From positions 434,001-498,000 of the forward strand of contig NZ_CP053841.1 in NCBI RefSeq assembly GCF_013201895.1: a stretch of DNA of 64,000 nucleotides, written 5' to 3'. A program made the position numbers and the translations under genes. This DNA comes from Campylobacter blaseri. Lineage in GTDB: Bacteria; Campylobacterota; Campylobacteria; Campylobacterales; Campylobacteraceae. Below the pieces are notes generated by a model. The model made no database searches. It was not told the DNA's origin and saw only the letters and a program-made list of their open reading frames with translations. Shown piece by piece: positions 1 through 12,005 of the stretch (position 1 is its first letter; each line of letters opens with the position of its first letter).

Positions 1-2435
<2,435 letters not shown>

Positions 2436-2436
<1 letters not shown>

Positions 2437-3545
2437 TGAAAATATCTACAGAAACAGAGTATTTTAACGAGCCACTTTATTTAGAAAGTGGCCGTATACT
2501 ACCTTCATATAATCTTGTTTATGAAACATACGGAGAGCTAAATAGCGATAAAAGTAATGCAATAGTAGTTTGTCATGCATTAACAGGCTCTCACCATGCA
2601 GCAGGAAGATATAAAGATGAAGTAAAATCTGGATGGTGGGATTCTTTAATAGGCAATGATAAAGCAATTGATACAAAGAAATATTTTGTAATCTGTGTAA
2701 ATATTTTAGCTAGTCCTTTTGGATCTACTTGTCCACTTGATATAGATAAAACCACCGGTAAAGAGTATAGAACAAAATTTCCTGTTGTTGTAATTAGTGA
2801 TGTTGTAAATGCTCAAATAAAACTATTTAAAAGACTTGGTATCAAGGAAGCTTATGCTGTAATTGGTGGAAGCTTAGGAGGTATGCAAGCTCTTTGTTTT
2901 GCTATAGAGCACCCTCGGTTTAGTAAAAGGGTTATAATGCTTGCAAGCACCTATGCAACAAGACCTTGGGCTATAGCTTTTAATAAAATTGCTATTGAGG
3001 GCATTGTTAATGACCCTGAGTTTAATGGCGGATATTATGATAGATACAAGATAGCAAGTGAAGGCTTAAAAGGTATGGCTATTGGGAGAATGGCAGGACA
3101 TATAAGCTTTTTAAGTCCTGATTCAACCTTAAAGAAATTTGGAAGAGAGTATGTTGAGACAGATGGTCTTTATGAGTTAAAAGGTAGGTTTCAAATAGAT
3201 AGATATATGGAGTATAATGGGCATAACTTTTCTAAAAGATTTGATCCGCTTTGTTATCTTTATATAGTAAAAATGATGAATATATTTGACTGTACAAGGC
3301 ATTTTGATAGCTTAGAAGATGCACTGTCTTTGATAAAATCAAGACTCACACTTATATCTTTTAAAGGAGATATGCTTTTTATGCCTTCTGAAATGGAAGA
3401 GATATATAAGGCAATGGTTAAAACTGATAGAAAAAATATGGTAGAATATTTTGAGATAGACAGTAACTACGGACATGACGCATTTTTAGTTGAAACTGAT
3501 AAATTTGATTTTTATATAAAAAAGGCATTAGAGTGGAAAAAATAG
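2436..3545 (+). CDS. metX: Homoserine O-acetyltransferase (MetX, alpha/beta hydrolase)
   Basis: MetX acetylates homoserine from acetyl-CoA in the direct-sulfhydrylation route to methionine. The 369-residue length fits. The alpha/beta-hydrolase elbow GGSLGGMQ gives nucleophile Ser146. The acid Asp lies in FKGDMLFMP near residue 314 and the catalytic His is His347 in NYGHDAF. The start is GTG, sharing its G with the last base of the guaB TAG stop, which implies translational coupling. The 3' end overlaps xseB by 13 bases. Some MetX-family members use succinyl-CoA, so the acyl donor is inferred from family membership. Confidence 0.94.
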
Positions 3546-3727
3546 ATAGTTTTGAAGATAAAATTGAAAAAATAAACCTTCTTTTAGAGAGATTAAAAGA
3601 TGAAAATTTAAGTTTAGATGAGAGTGTTAAGTTATATAAAGATGGTATGGGAATTTTAAAAGAAGCAAAAAATATTTTAGAAAATGCTAAGCTTGAAATC
3701 ATAGAAATAGAAAAAGAAGATGAGTAA
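3533..3727 (+). CDS. xseB: Exodeoxyribonuclease VII small subunit
   Basis: This is the small subunit of exonuclease VII, which degrades single-stranded DNA with XseA. The 64-residue, mostly helical protein shows the XseB pattern: SFEDKIEKINLLLERL, then LSLDESVKLYKDG, then an acidic tail. The start is GTG inside the 3' end of metX (13-base overlap), and the 3' end overlaps the next gene by 8 bases, so expression is probably coupled. No xseA is present in the window. Confidence 0.93.
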   Translation: MEKIDSFEDKIEKINLLLERLKDENLSLDESVKLYKDGMGILKEAKNILENAKLEIIEIEKEDE

Positions 3728-4517
3728 AATTTGCATTATTCAACTTCCTACTCTTTCTATGAGTGAGGCAAGGATTGATTACTATATAAGAGTTGTAAAA
3801 GACAATGGTGCTTGCATGGTTGTTCTTGGTGAATATGTTTTAAATAGCTTTTTAAATGAACTTTTAAAAATGCCAAAAAATTTAATAAAAGAGCAAATTT
3901 CACACAAAAAAGAGCTTATGAGAGAGCTTGCTAAAAAATACGACATAACTATAGTTGCTCCTTTTTTACATCCTAAAGGGGATGGTTTCATCAAAGGCAT
4001 ATCAAAATTTTCACCAAAATCAACTAAATTTTGGCAACAAAATATACTTATTAACTATCATCATTGGAATGAAAAAAAGTTTTTTTTAAATGATGCAAAA
4101 GAGATAAATCTTCCAGTTTTTAACCACGATAAATTTAAATATGGCGTTATAAGTGGTTTTGAATCTCATTTTGATATCTGTTGGCAATATATGATGAAAA
4201 ACAGAGTTGATGTAGTTTTGGTTCCAACATCTTCAACATTTGATTCAAACTTAAGATGGGAAGAGCTTTTAAAAATTAGAGCTTTTACAAATCAAGTTTA
4301 TGTTTTAAGAGCAAATCGTATAGGCAAAACTAAATTTGAGGGAAAAATTTATGAGTTTTATGGTGATAGTTTTGCTGTTTCTCCAAATGGAATTATAAGT
4401 AGTAGATTAAAAAAAGAAGAGGGAATTTTACTCTTTGAGCTTTGCAAGGATGAGTTAAAAGAGGAAAGAAAAGCTTGGAAATTTAGAGAAATTATAGAAG
4501 AAAGGGAAATTAAATGA
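3720..4517 (+). CDS. Nitrilase/CN-hydrolase superfamily protein lacking the catalytic Cys
   Basis: The 265-residue protein has the carbon-nitrogen hydrolase fold. A first catalytic-type Glu sits at Glu38 (GEYVLN), then WNEKKFF, then the strand-loop around YGVISGFES, then LVPTSS, RAFTNQVYVLRANR and a final GDSFAVSPNG. In active members the loop reads GV-x-(I/V)-C-(Y/W)-(D/E). Here the Cys position is Gly146, and the usual Lys of the (Y/R)K-x-H motif also appears replaced (INYHHW, residues 111-116). Glu38 and Glu118 remain. By family knowledge this should abolish amidase chemistry, so it is probably a pseudoenzyme or binding protein. It overlaps xseB by 8 bases and the ThiF-like gene by 4 (ATGA), so the three are co-translated. 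Confidence 0.82.
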   Translation: MSKICIIQLPTLSMSEARIDYYIRVVKDNGACMVVLGEYVLNSFLNELLKMPKNLIKEQISHKKELMRELAKKYDITIVAPFLHPKGDGFIKGISKFSPKSTKFWQQNILINYHHWNEKKFFLNDAKEINLPVFNHDKFKYGVISGFESHFDICWQYMMKNRVDVVLVPTSSTFDSNLRWEELLKIRAFTNQVYVLRANRIGKTKFEGKIYEFYGDSFAVSPNGIISSRLKKEEGILLFELCKDELKEERKAWKFREIIEEREIK

Positions 4518-5170
4518 ATTATTTCCATAGACAAATTCAACTGTGGGGTGAGGATACTCAAAATTTATTAAAAGATAAAAAAGTTTTAATAGTTGGAAGT
4601 GGCGGGCTAGGAAGTTCTTTGGCATATGCATTAGGAAGTAGTGGAATAGGGCAAATTGATGTTGTGGATTTTGACACGGTGAGCATTCACAATATCCACC
4701 GCCAAATTCTTTTTAATCTAGAAGATGGCGATAAGTTTAAAGCAGAAATTTTTAAAGAAAAAATAGAAAAAAGATATGATGGTATAAAGATAAATACTCA
4801 TATAAAAACCTTTGATGAATTTATAAAAACATCTACTGAAAAATTTGACTTAATTTTAGATGCCACAGATAATTTAGAAACTAGAGGCAAGATAGATAAA
4901 TTTGCAAAATCACAACATACACCTTGGATATATTCATCAGTTGAAGCGTTTCATGGACAGGTTTGCTTTATGGATAAGGCAAATTTTAAACCATTTGTAA
5001 AAGAGAACTTAAAACCAGCTGGAATTGCTGCTCCAATTGTTATGTTTATAGCTAGTTTTGAGGCAAATTTAGCACTTAGATATTTAGCAAATTTAGAAGT
5101 TAAAAAAGATATTTTATACTATTTAGATATTAGTTCGGGCGAGCTAAATTTAAGGAAATTTAAACTATAA
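4514..5170 (+). CDS. ThiF/MoeB/HesA-family adenylating protein without zinc cysteines
   Basis: This is an E1-like ATP-dependent adenylyltransferase of the ThiF/MoeB fold, which normally activates the C-terminal Gly-Gly of a small sulfur carrier (ThiS, MoaD). A Rossmann loop GSGGLGSSLA is followed by the acidic strand VVDFDTVSIHNIHRQ, with the conserved Arg, and by DATDN. At 218 residues it is short for ThiF/MoeB. Neither CxxC zinc pair is visible: the region where the second pair normally lies reads KPAGIAAPI. No obvious catalytic Cys pair is left, so sulfur transfer is doubtful while adenylation remains possible. It is translationally coupled (ATGA) to the Cys-less nitrilase-fold gene. The assignment to thiamine or molybdopterin synthesis is not supported by neighbours. 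Confidence 0.8.
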   Translation: MNYFHRQIQLWGEDTQNLLKDKKVLIVGSGGLGSSLAYALGSSGIGQIDVVDFDTVSIHNIHRQILFNLEDGDKFKAEIFKEKIEKRYDGIKINTHIKTFDEFIKTSTEKFDLILDATDNLETRGKIDKFAKSQHTPWIYSSVEAFHGQVCFMDKANFKPFVKENLKPAGIAAPIVMFIASFEANLALRYLANLEVKKDILYYLDISSGELNLRKFKL

Positions 5171-5537
5171 AGATAATTTTAAAAGGTTTATTATGGAAAA
5201 TATTGAGTTTGAAATAGATTTTACTCTAAAGGTAAAATCCTAAAATGGCATGTTAATGTCATTTGCTAGACAGAACAAATATTCCATAATAATAAATAAG
5301 TTAAAAAAATATATAAATTTAGAGATAAAATTTGTTTAAATTAAAGCAACCTTAAATTTAGTATGACTATTCATAAAATTATTAATTTAAGGTTTTAAAA
5401 TATGGTGTGTATTGCCAAATAGGTAAAAATGAGGATTAGCTATTTTTTACTAAAGTTAATTTTGAAAGCTTTAAGAATTTATGGCAAAAAAATGTGAAAA
5501 ACCATCTATACAATTTAAAATTTGGCAAGGAATAAAT
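5171..5537 (+). other. Gene-remnant intergenic stretch
   Basis: No intact gene lies here. At 5193 a 16-codon reading frame starts with a weak Shine-Dalgarno and ends at once; it reads as an acidic/hydrophobic N-terminal fragment. From about 5398 to 5534 one frame reads like coding sequence (YGVYCQIGKNED, stop, LFFTKVNFESFKNLWQ...) and ends at TAA just before the tag gene. It is interrupted by the TAG at 5437-5439. The stretch is probably the degraded end of a lost gene of unknown family. Confidence 0.4.
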
Positions 5538-6092
5538 ATGGAAAAAAAGTGTTGCGATTGGGCGCTTAAAAGTGAAATAGAAAAAATTTATCACGATAAT
5601 GAATGGGGTAAAATTGTAAAAGATGATAGCATTCTTTTTGAATTTATTATTCTTGAAAGCTTTCAAGCAGGGCTTTCTTGGAGAACTATTTTAAATAGAC
5701 GTGAAAAAATGAGAGAGGCATTTGATGGATTTAATCCTGAAATTTTAGTTTCTTATGATGATAATTGTGTTGAAAAATTTATGAGTGATGATAGAGTTAT
5801 AAAAAACAGATTAAAACTTAAATCTCTAGCCTCAAATGCAAAAGCTTTTTTAAATATTCAAAATGAATTTAGTAGTTTTTATAACTACTTATGGGGATTT
5901 GTGGACAAAAAACAGATAATAAATTCATTTAGTAATATGAAAGATGTTCCTGCTAAAACCGAGCTTAGCGATAAAATAGCAAAAGATATGAAAAAACGTG
6001 GGTTTAAATTTATGGGCTCAACTACGGTTTATGCATATTTGCAAAGTGTGGGTGTAGTAAATGATCATCTAATATATTGTGAAAAAAGATAA
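5538..6092 (+). CDS. tag: DNA-3-methyladenine glycosylase I
   Basis: Tag removes 3-methyladenine from alkylated DNA in base-excision repair. The ATG at 5538 is chosen over the upstream in-frame ATG at 5481 because AAGGA lies just ahead of it and the family begins here; this gives 184 residues. Family marks are the N-terminal C-x-W segment, YHDNEWG, the LESFQAGLSW helix-hairpin region with the base-recognition Glu and Trp, and the C-terminal VVNDHLIYC. That tail supplies the His and Cys which, with the N-terminal Cys and His, bind the structural zinc. It stands alone, flanked by AT-rich intergenic DNA. Confidence 0.95.
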   Translation: MEKKCCDWALKSEIEKIYHDNEWGKIVKDDSILFEFIILESFQAGLSWRTILNRREKMREAFDGFNPEILVSYDDNCVEKFMSDDRVIKNRLKLKSLASNAKAFLNIQNEFSSFYNYLWGFVDKKQIINSFSNMKDVPAKTELSDKIAKDMKKRGFKFMGSTTVYAYLQSVGVVNDHLIYCEKR

Positions 6093-6261
6093 ATGTAAGC
6101 CAAATTTTAAAATGCATTAAATTAAATTTGATGTTTATAGCCATTTAATGACAAAAATCCAGATGTTTTAGTATTTAGGCATAAGAAAAAGAAAAAGTAT
6201 GGACTTGCTAAGAGATTTTGTTATATTTTGTGCTAAGTTTAGCTTAAAATGTAAGCCTATT

Positions 6262-6272
6262 TTAGCTATAAT
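6262..6272 (+). promoter_or_regulatory. Probable sigma-70 promoter -10 for murC
   Basis: The sequence reads TTTAGC then TATAAT at 6267-6272, about 30 bases before the murC TTG. The perfect -10 hexamer in T-rich surroundings fits epsilonproteobacterial housekeeping promoters, which usually lack a clear -35. The start site is inferred. Confidence 0.5.
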
Positions 6273-6301
6273 AAATTAAAATTTAATTTCAAGGTAGAGG
6301 T

Positions 6302-7609
6302 TTGCAAAAAGTTCATTTTATAGGGATTGGTGGAATTGGAATTTCAGCTATTGCTAGATTTTTAAAAGAGAAAAATTATATAATAAGTGGTTCAGATATC
6401 AAAGAGAGTGAAACCGTAGTAGAACTTCGACAAGAGGGAATGGAAGTAGTAACTCCACACTCAAAAGATATTATCAAAGATCAAGATTTTATAGTATATT
6501 CAGCTGCAATTAAAGAAGATAATATTGAGTTAAAAGAAGCTAGAGAAAAAGGTATAAAATGCTATTCTAGAAAGGAAATTTTACCACTTGTTTTAAAGGA
6601 TAAAAAGGTATTTTCAGTAGCCGGAGCTCATGGTAAAAGTACAACCTCAGCCATGCTTGCAAGTATACTTGAAGGTTCTGTTATAATTGGAGCTATTTCA
6701 AAGCAATTTGGTTCAAATATGAAGTATTTTGAGAGTGAAAATATTATTTTTGAAGCAGATGAAAGCGATAGCAGTTTTTTAAATTCAAATCCATATTTGG
6801 CAGTTGTTACAAATGCTGAGCCTGAACATATGGAACATTATGACTATGATACTAGAAAGCTTTATGCTGCTTATAAAGGGTTTCTTGAGAGAGCTGATAT
6901 CTGTGTTATTGATGCAGAAGATGAGTTTTTATCAACTTTAAAGATGGATTGCATAAAACTTTATCCAAGTAAAGATATTACAGATGTAAGGCTAGTTTTA
7001 AGAGACTATCAGCCATATATGAGTTTTAATCTAAAAAATTTAGGTAGGTTTGAAGTTTTTGGGATTGGATATCACATAGCAATTGATGCAAGTTTGGCTA
7101 TTTTAGCAGCTGCTTGCAAAATGGGGCTTGAGGAGATAAAAGAAAAATTAAGCGAATATAAGGGTATTAGAAAAAGATTTGATATTTTAGTTGCTAGAAA
7201 GGACTATGTTTTAATTGATGATTATGCACATCATCCAACAGAGATAAAAGCAACTTTAAAAAGCGTTAAAGAGTATGCTAATCTTATGGGAATCAACAAA
7301 ATTACAGCAATATTTCAACCACATAAATACACAAGACTTAAAGTAAATTTACAAGAGTTTAAAAACTGCTTTGAGGGAGTTGATGATTTGGTTATACTTC
7401 CGGTTTATTCAGCCGGTGAAAAGAGTAATGGAATAGATTTGCAAAAAGAATTTGCTCATTTAAATCCACTTTTTGCTGATAAAGTAAGTAGAGTTAATGA
7501 AAATATTGAGTTTAATGATATATTTGGAGTTAAGCATAGATTAGACTATGGTATAGTGATAGGCTTTGGGGCAGGCGATATTACATATCAATTAAGGAAA
7601 AAAATATGA
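6302..7609 (+). CDS. murC: UDP-N-acetylmuramate-L-alanine ligase
   Basis: MurC adds L-Ala to UDP-MurNAc, the first amino acid of the peptidoglycan stem peptide, using ATP in the cytoplasm. At 435 residues it shows the N-terminal GIGGIGISA Rossmann motif, the ATP-binding P-loop AGAHGKSTTS (residues 108-116), the EADESDSSF and NAEPEHMEHYD central segments, and the C-terminal DDYAHHPTEI and FQPHKYTR. The start is TTG behind AAGGTAGAGG. The stop overlaps the ATG of the next gene by 4 bases. The order murC - small membrane protein - mutS2 matches C. jejuni from memory. Confidence 0.97.
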   Translation: MQKVHFIGIGGIGISAIARFLKEKNYIISGSDIKESETVVELRQEGMEVVTPHSKDIIKDQDFIVYSAAIKEDNIELKEAREKGIKCYSRKEILPLVLKDKKVFSVAGAHGKSTTSAMLASILEGSVIIGAISKQFGSNMKYFESENIIFEADESDSSFLNSNPYLAVVTNAEPEHMEHYDYDTRKLYAAYKGFLERADICVIDAEDEFLSTLKMDCIKLYPSKDITDVRLVLRDYQPYMSFNLKNLGRFEVFGIGYHIAIDASLAILAAACKMGLEEIKEKLSEYKGIRKRFDILVARKDYVLIDDYAHHPTEIKATLKSVKEYANLMGINKITAIFQPHKYTRLKVNLQEFKNCFEGVDDLVILPVYSAGEKSNGIDLQKEFAHLNPLFADKVSRVNENIEFNDIFGVKHRLDYGIVIGFGAGDITYQLRKKI

Positions 7610-7956
7610 GATATATAATTTTAATAATACTAGCCATTCTTGTGCTAGCTTTATTTAGTATAGATGATAACAAAATAAGTAAAAAAGTTAAATTTATAAT
7701 AATACTTATCCTAGTTGCAATTGCCTCTTTTGGTTATTTTTACGAAGCAAAACAAGATAAGAAATTTGATAGTTTAAATTCCAAAATACAAGCTTTTCAA
7801 CAAGGAAAAACGCTTAATTGTAATGGATATGAGGTAAACATGACAAATTTTAACTTCTCATACGCAACGCACTCTTTTATTTTTAAAAAAGATGCTAAGA
7901 AAGAGTTTCAAAATGTAATTATTAAAGCTAAGGATTGCAATTTAGATAATGAATAA
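7606..7956 (+). CDS. Conserved small membrane protein between murC and mutS2
   Basis: Function unknown. The 116-residue protein has two hydrophobic segments (about residues 3-17 and 28-45) separated by a short charged loop. About 70 hydrophilic residues follow, containing two Cys (LNCNGYEV and KDCNL) that could pair outside the membrane. It overlaps murC by 4 bases and mutS2 by 8, so it is translated with them. The equivalent position in C. jejuni holds a small integral membrane protein (Cj1053c from memory), indicating a conserved Campylobacter gene and not a chance frame. Confidence 0.82.
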   Translation: MRYIILIILAILVLALFSIDDNKISKKVKFIIILILVAIASFGYFYEAKQDKKFDSLNSKIQAFQQGKTLNCNGYEVNMTNFNFSYATHSFIFKKDAKKEFQNVIIKAKDCNLDNE

Positions 7957-10153
7957 AAATATTTTTAAAAAACTAGATTTAATTGAATATATAGAAAATT
8001 TCAACTCATTTTTATCAAGACCAAAAAATCTATATTTAGATGGTGATAGTAAGATAAACTATGAACAAATTATGGAATTTTCAAAACATGAAATAACACC
8101 GTGTGAAAACATCGCAAAGTTAGATGATGCAATTATAAGAACTAGTAAATTTGCAGTTTTACACATTAGTGAAATTTACGAATTTATAAAAATTATAAGA
8201 TATTTTAACTATATAAAGAAATTTAATTTTGATATTAGGTTAAAAAATTGGCTTGATAGGATTATCATACCAGAGGCAATTTCTGAAATTTTAGATTATT
8301 TTGATAATAAAGGCGAGTTAAAAGATAGTATTGATGAAAGATTTTTTTCACTAAAAGAAGCGTATAAAATCAAAAAAAACGAGATAGATAGAGAGCTTAA
8401 AAAACTAATATACTCAAAATCCATAACGCCATATTTGGCAGATACTCAAATTCACTACATAAATGAAAATGAAGCACTTTTGGTTAGAGGTGGATTTAAC
8501 CATGTTTTAAAAGGGAGCGTTGTTGCAAGAAGTAGTGGAGGGTATTTTTATGTGATTCCTGATTCTATATCAAAACTTAAAAGTGAACAAAGTGCTATTT
8601 CGGATAAAAAAGAGGAGATTGTTTATGAGTATTGTAAGCAAATTTCATCTACTTTTAATAAAAATTTACCATTTTTAAAGTTCATAAATAAGGAATTTGA
8701 TAAGCTTGATAGTTTGCTAGCAAGGTCTTTTTTAGCAAAAGCAAAAGATTATGACTTTGTTTTAAGCGATAACTCAAGAGATATAATTATAAAAGAATTT
8801 GCCCACCCAGCGCTAAATAATGCAAAGAGAGTAAGCGTTGATTTTACTAAAAAAGTGCTTTTAGTAACAGGAGTTAATGCTGGTGGTAAAAGTATGCTTT
8901 TAAAGTCGATTTTAAGTGCTACTCTGCTCAGCAAATACCTTCTTCCTATGCCCATAAGATCTTATGGCAGTAAAATAGGGACATTTAAAGAGTTTGAAAC
9001 CATTATGGAAGATCCACAAAATGTTAAAAATGATATTTCTACTTTTGCTGGTAGAATGCTTGGATTTTCTAAACTTTTTAATAAAAATAACCTTATTTTA
9101 GGGATTGATGAGATAGAGCTTGGAACAGATTTTGAAGAAGCAGCTAGCTTATATAGCGTGCTTATAAAAAAACTAATTGCAAAAGATAGCAAAATTGTAA
9201 TCACAACTCACCATAAAAGACTTGCAATGCTACTTGCTAAAAATAGTGAAGTTGAGCTTGTTGCTGCACTTTATGACGAAGAAAAAGGAGCTCCAAAATT
9301 TGAGTTTTTAAAAGGAGTTATTGGAAAATCATACGCTTTTGAAACAGCTTTACGCTATGGAATAAATCCAAATTTTGTAAATGAAGCCAAAAAGCTTTAT
9401 GGAGAAGATAAAGAGAATTTAAATGAAGTTATAAGCAAAGCTATAAATTTGGAACTTGAACTTAAAGAAAAACTTCAAGAAACAAAGGTGAAAGAGCAGA
9501 AATTAAATGATTTGTTAAATAGTTTGAAAAATCAAAAAGAAAAAATTGAAAAAGAGCAAAAACTTTTAATTTCAAAGCTTGAAATTGAATATTATAGAGC
9601 GATAGAAGAGGCTAAAAAAACTATAAATTTAAAAGATGTAAAAGATAAACAACGTAGTATTAATAGAGCAAATGAGTTAAAAAAACAGATAAATAAACCA
9701 GAATCTAAAAGTAAAGTAGAAAATTTTGAAGTAGGAGATATGGTTAAATACGACAAGATAAAAGGTAAGATTATAACTCTTAGCAAGAGTGATGCAGTAA
9801 TTTTAAGTGATAATCTTCAGCTTAGAGTACCAATTAAATTATTAAAAAGAAGTGGAAATCCAACTCCAGCCAAAAAAAGCTCAATTAAAATCAATGTATC
9901 TAAACCTAAAAATGCAAGTTTTACTCTTGATTTACATGGGTTAAGGGCTGAAGAGGCTTTGGAAAAACTTGATAAATTTATATCAAATTCATTAGTAATG
10001 GGATATGATGAGGTTTTGATTAAACATGGAGTTGGAACTGGAAAACTAGCTTATGCTGTAAAAGAGTTTTTAAAAGCACACCCTAGCGTAAAAGCATTTC
10101 GTGATGGAATTCCAAGTGAGGGTGGGTATGGTTCAAAAGTGATAAAATTTTAA
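7949..10153 (+). CDS. mutS2: Endonuclease MutS2 (MutS-like ATPase with Smr nuclease domain)
   Basis: MutS2 is the MutS paralogue without mismatch-binding domain I. In Helicobacter and Campylobacter it suppresses recombination and repairs oxidative damage. The 734-residue protein has an N-terminal clamp/lever region, the ABC-type ATPase with Walker A GVNAGGKSMLLK (near residue 310), Walker B LILGIDEIELG, and ITTHHK. A long charged coiled coil (about residues 485-610) follows. The C-terminal Smr domain has LDLHGLRAEEAL and KHGVGTGKLA, and LDLHG in place of the LDxR nuclease motif. It overlaps the preceding membrane-protein gene by 8 bases. Confidence 0.96.
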   Translation: MNKNIFKKLDLIEYIENFNSFLSRPKNLYLDGDSKINYEQIMEFSKHEITPCENIAKLDDAIIRTSKFAVLHISEIYEFIKIIRYFNYIKKFNFDIRLKNWLDRIIIPEAISEILDYFDNKGELKDSIDERFFSLKEAYKIKKNEIDRELKKLIYSKSITPYLADTQIHYINENEALLVRGGFNHVLKGSVVARSSGGYFYVIPDSISKLKSEQSAISDKKEEIVYEYCKQISSTFNKNLPFLKFINKEFDKLDSLLARSFLAKAKDYDFVLSDNSRDIIIKEFAHPALNNAKRVSVDFTKKVLLVTGVNAGGKSMLLKSILSATLLSKYLLPMPIRSYGSKIGTFKEFETIMEDPQNVKNDISTFAGRMLGFSKLFNKNNLILGIDEIELGTDFEEAASLYSVLIKKLIAKDSKIVITTHHKRLAMLLAKNSEVELVAALYDEEKGAPKFEFLKGVIGKSYAFETALRYGINPNFVNEAKKLYGEDKENLNEVISKAINLELELKEKLQETKVKEQKLNDLLNSLKNQKEKIEKEQKLLISKLEIEYYRAIEEAKKTINLKDVKDKQRSINRANELKKQINKPESKSKVENFEVGDMVKYDKIKGKIITLSKSDAVILSDNLQLRVPIKLLKRSGNPTPAKKSSIKINVSKPKNASFTLDLHGLRAEEALEKLDKFISNSLVMGYDEVLIKHGVGTGKLAYAVKEFLKAHPSVKAFRDGIPSEGGYGSKVIKF

Positions 10154-10161
10154 GGTTGAAT

Positions 10162-10763
10162 ATGCAAGAGTTTTTACAAGGAATTATGATAGGATTAAGT
10201 GTTGCTTTACCTTTTGGTCCTTTAAATATTTTAGTTATGTCATATGCGATTCATAGTTACAAGCACGCTTTAATAACAGGTATTGGTGCTGTAGGTGCAG
10301 ATGTGATTTATTATTTTTTAATAAGCATAGGTGTTTTACAAGTATTAAATAGCCCAGAGTTTTTTAATATTTTAAGTGTAGTGGGTAGTTTGGTTTTAGT
10401 CTATTTGGCTTATGATATGTATAAAAATGCCTCTAAAGATATTGCATTAGAGACAAATTTACAAAAAAATAATTTTAAAATTTTTTAGAAGGTTTTTTCT
10501 TAAATGTAACAAACCCTTTAATTATAGCTATCTGGATAGGAATAGCCACTGCAATGGCGTCTTTTGAAGGAAGTTATATTATTGCATTCTTAGGTGTTCT
10601 TTTTGGGATTGGAAGTTGGATAGTTTTGTTTCCACTTGTAATATATAAAAGCAGAAACATAATAAGCAAAAGATTACAAAAGGGGTTATCTTATTTTTCA
10701 GCACTGATTTTGATATTTTTTGCAATTAGTTTATTGTATAATACATTTATTAAAGGAGTATAA
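10162..10763 (+). pseudogene. LysE/RhtB-family exporter, broken by a -1 frameshift at a T6 tract
   Basis: LysE-type exporters pump amino acids out of the cell. The N-terminal half (GIMIGLSVALPFGPLNILVM, helices 1-3) runs to a TAG at 10486-10488. The C-terminal half, in the -1 frame (NVTNPLIIAIWIG, then two more helices, stop at 10763), completes a normal ~200-residue LysE protein. Adding one T to the T6 tract at 10481-10486 joins them. The ATG at 10162 is preferred over TTG 10156, which sits on top of the AAGG ribosome site. Location between mutS2 and dapE is as in C. jejuni. Alternatives are a truncated product, slippage, or an assembly indel. Confidence 0.85.
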
Positions 10764-11861
10764 ATGAAAGCAATAGATATTTTAATTGAGATTTTAAAAT
10801 TTAAATCAATAACTCCTAAAGATGATGGTGTATTAAATTATATTGACATATTACTTCCTAATTTTAAAGAGGAATTTATAGAAAAAAATAGTGTTAAAAA
10901 TCTTTTTTTAAAAAAGAAATTTGGCGATGGTGTTCATCTTTGCTTTGCTGGACATGTTGATGTCGTGCCACCGGGAGATGGCTGGAGTAGTGATCCTTTT
11001 AAGCCAGTAATTGAAGATGGATATATATATGCAAGAGGTGCCCAAGATATGAAAAGTGGAGTGGCAGCTATGATATCAGCCCTTAATAGTGTAGAAAATT
11101 TTAGTGGAACTTTAAGCTTACTTCTAACAAGTGATGAAGAGGGCGATGCACTGCACGGAACTGTTGAGGTTTTAGAAATTTTAAAACAAAGAAATGAACT
11201 TCCTGATTACGCAATTGTTGCTGAACCAACTTGTAGCAAGATTATGGGAGATACCATAAAAATAGGTAGACGAGGTTCAGTTAATGGGGTTTTAAAAATT
11301 TTTGGAAAACAAGGACATGCTGCTTATCCTGCAAAGTGTATTAATCCAGTCCATATTTTAGCTAGTAAATTTAAAGATTTTGCAGGACATAATTTAGATA
11401 ATGGAAATGAGTTTTTTGAGCCAAGTAAGATAGTTATAACTGATATCCGAGGTGGAATGGAAGTTACTAATGTAACACCTGATTATGTAAAAGTTATGTT
11501 TAATGTAAGAAATTCAAACCTAACAACAAGCCAAGATATTGAAAATTATATTAGAAATTTATATAAAGATTCTGATATCTCACTTGAAATAAATGGGAGA
11601 ACAAAGCCATTTTTGACAAATAAAGATTCAAAATTAGTTCAATTTTTACAAAGTAGTGTTGAAGAAATTTGTAGCATAAAGCCTGTTTTAAATACAGCAG
11701 GAGGAACAAGCGATGCTAGATATTTTGCAAGTTATGGGGTAGAAGTTGCTGAGTTTGGGGTTATTAATGATAGAATCCATGCCACAAATGAAAGAGTTAG
11801 CATAGAAGAAGTAGAAAAATTAGATAAAATTTTAAAAAATTTAATAGAAAAATTTAATTAA
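10764..11861 (+). CDS. dapE: Succinyl-diaminopimelate desuccinylase
   Basis: DapE removes succinate from N-succinyl-LL-diaminopimelate, giving the precursor of lysine and of the peptidoglycan cross-link residue meso-DAP. The 365-residue M20 metallopeptidase-fold protein shows the metal-binding [20 protein letters not shown] and the catalytic TSDEEGDA. It also has GRRGSVNG at the dimer domain and GGTSDARYF near the C terminus. It starts immediately after the LysE remnant with a strong AAAGGAG site. It is intact, unlike its upstream neighbour. Confidence 0.96.
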   Translation: MKAIDILIEILKFKSITPKDDGVLNYIDILLPNFKEEFIEKNSVKNLFLKKKFGDGVHLCFAGHVDVVPPGDGWSSDPFKPVIEDGYIYARGAQDMKSGVAAMISALNSVENFSGTLSLLLTSDEEGDALHGTVEVLEILKQRNELPDYAIVAEPTCSKIMGDTIKIGRRGSVNGVLKIFGKQGHAAYPAKCINPVHILASKFKDFAGHNLDNGNEFFEPSKIVITDIRGGMEVTNVTPDYVKVMFNVRNSNLTTSQDIENYIRNLYKDSDISLEINGRTKPFLTNKDSKLVQFLQSSVEEICSIKPVLNTAGGTSDARYFASYGVEVAEFGVINDRIHATNERVSIEEVEKLDKILKNLIEKFN

Positions 11862-12005
11862 ATTTAACTATAGAACTTTTAAAAAAATAGATAAATTTAT
11901 ATAAGTATTTTAATTATAAATTTGCATTAATAAGCATTGGCGATAAAATTTAAAAATGTAAATGCCATATATAATTTGACTAATGAATTAGCATAAGGCA
12001 AATAT

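Noticed and set aside
10471-10491. Programmed -1 frameshifting in the LysE gene
   Set aside because: The tract is not a proper X-XXY-YYZ slippery heptamer in the zero frame and no clear downstream structure is seen; indel or decay is simpler.
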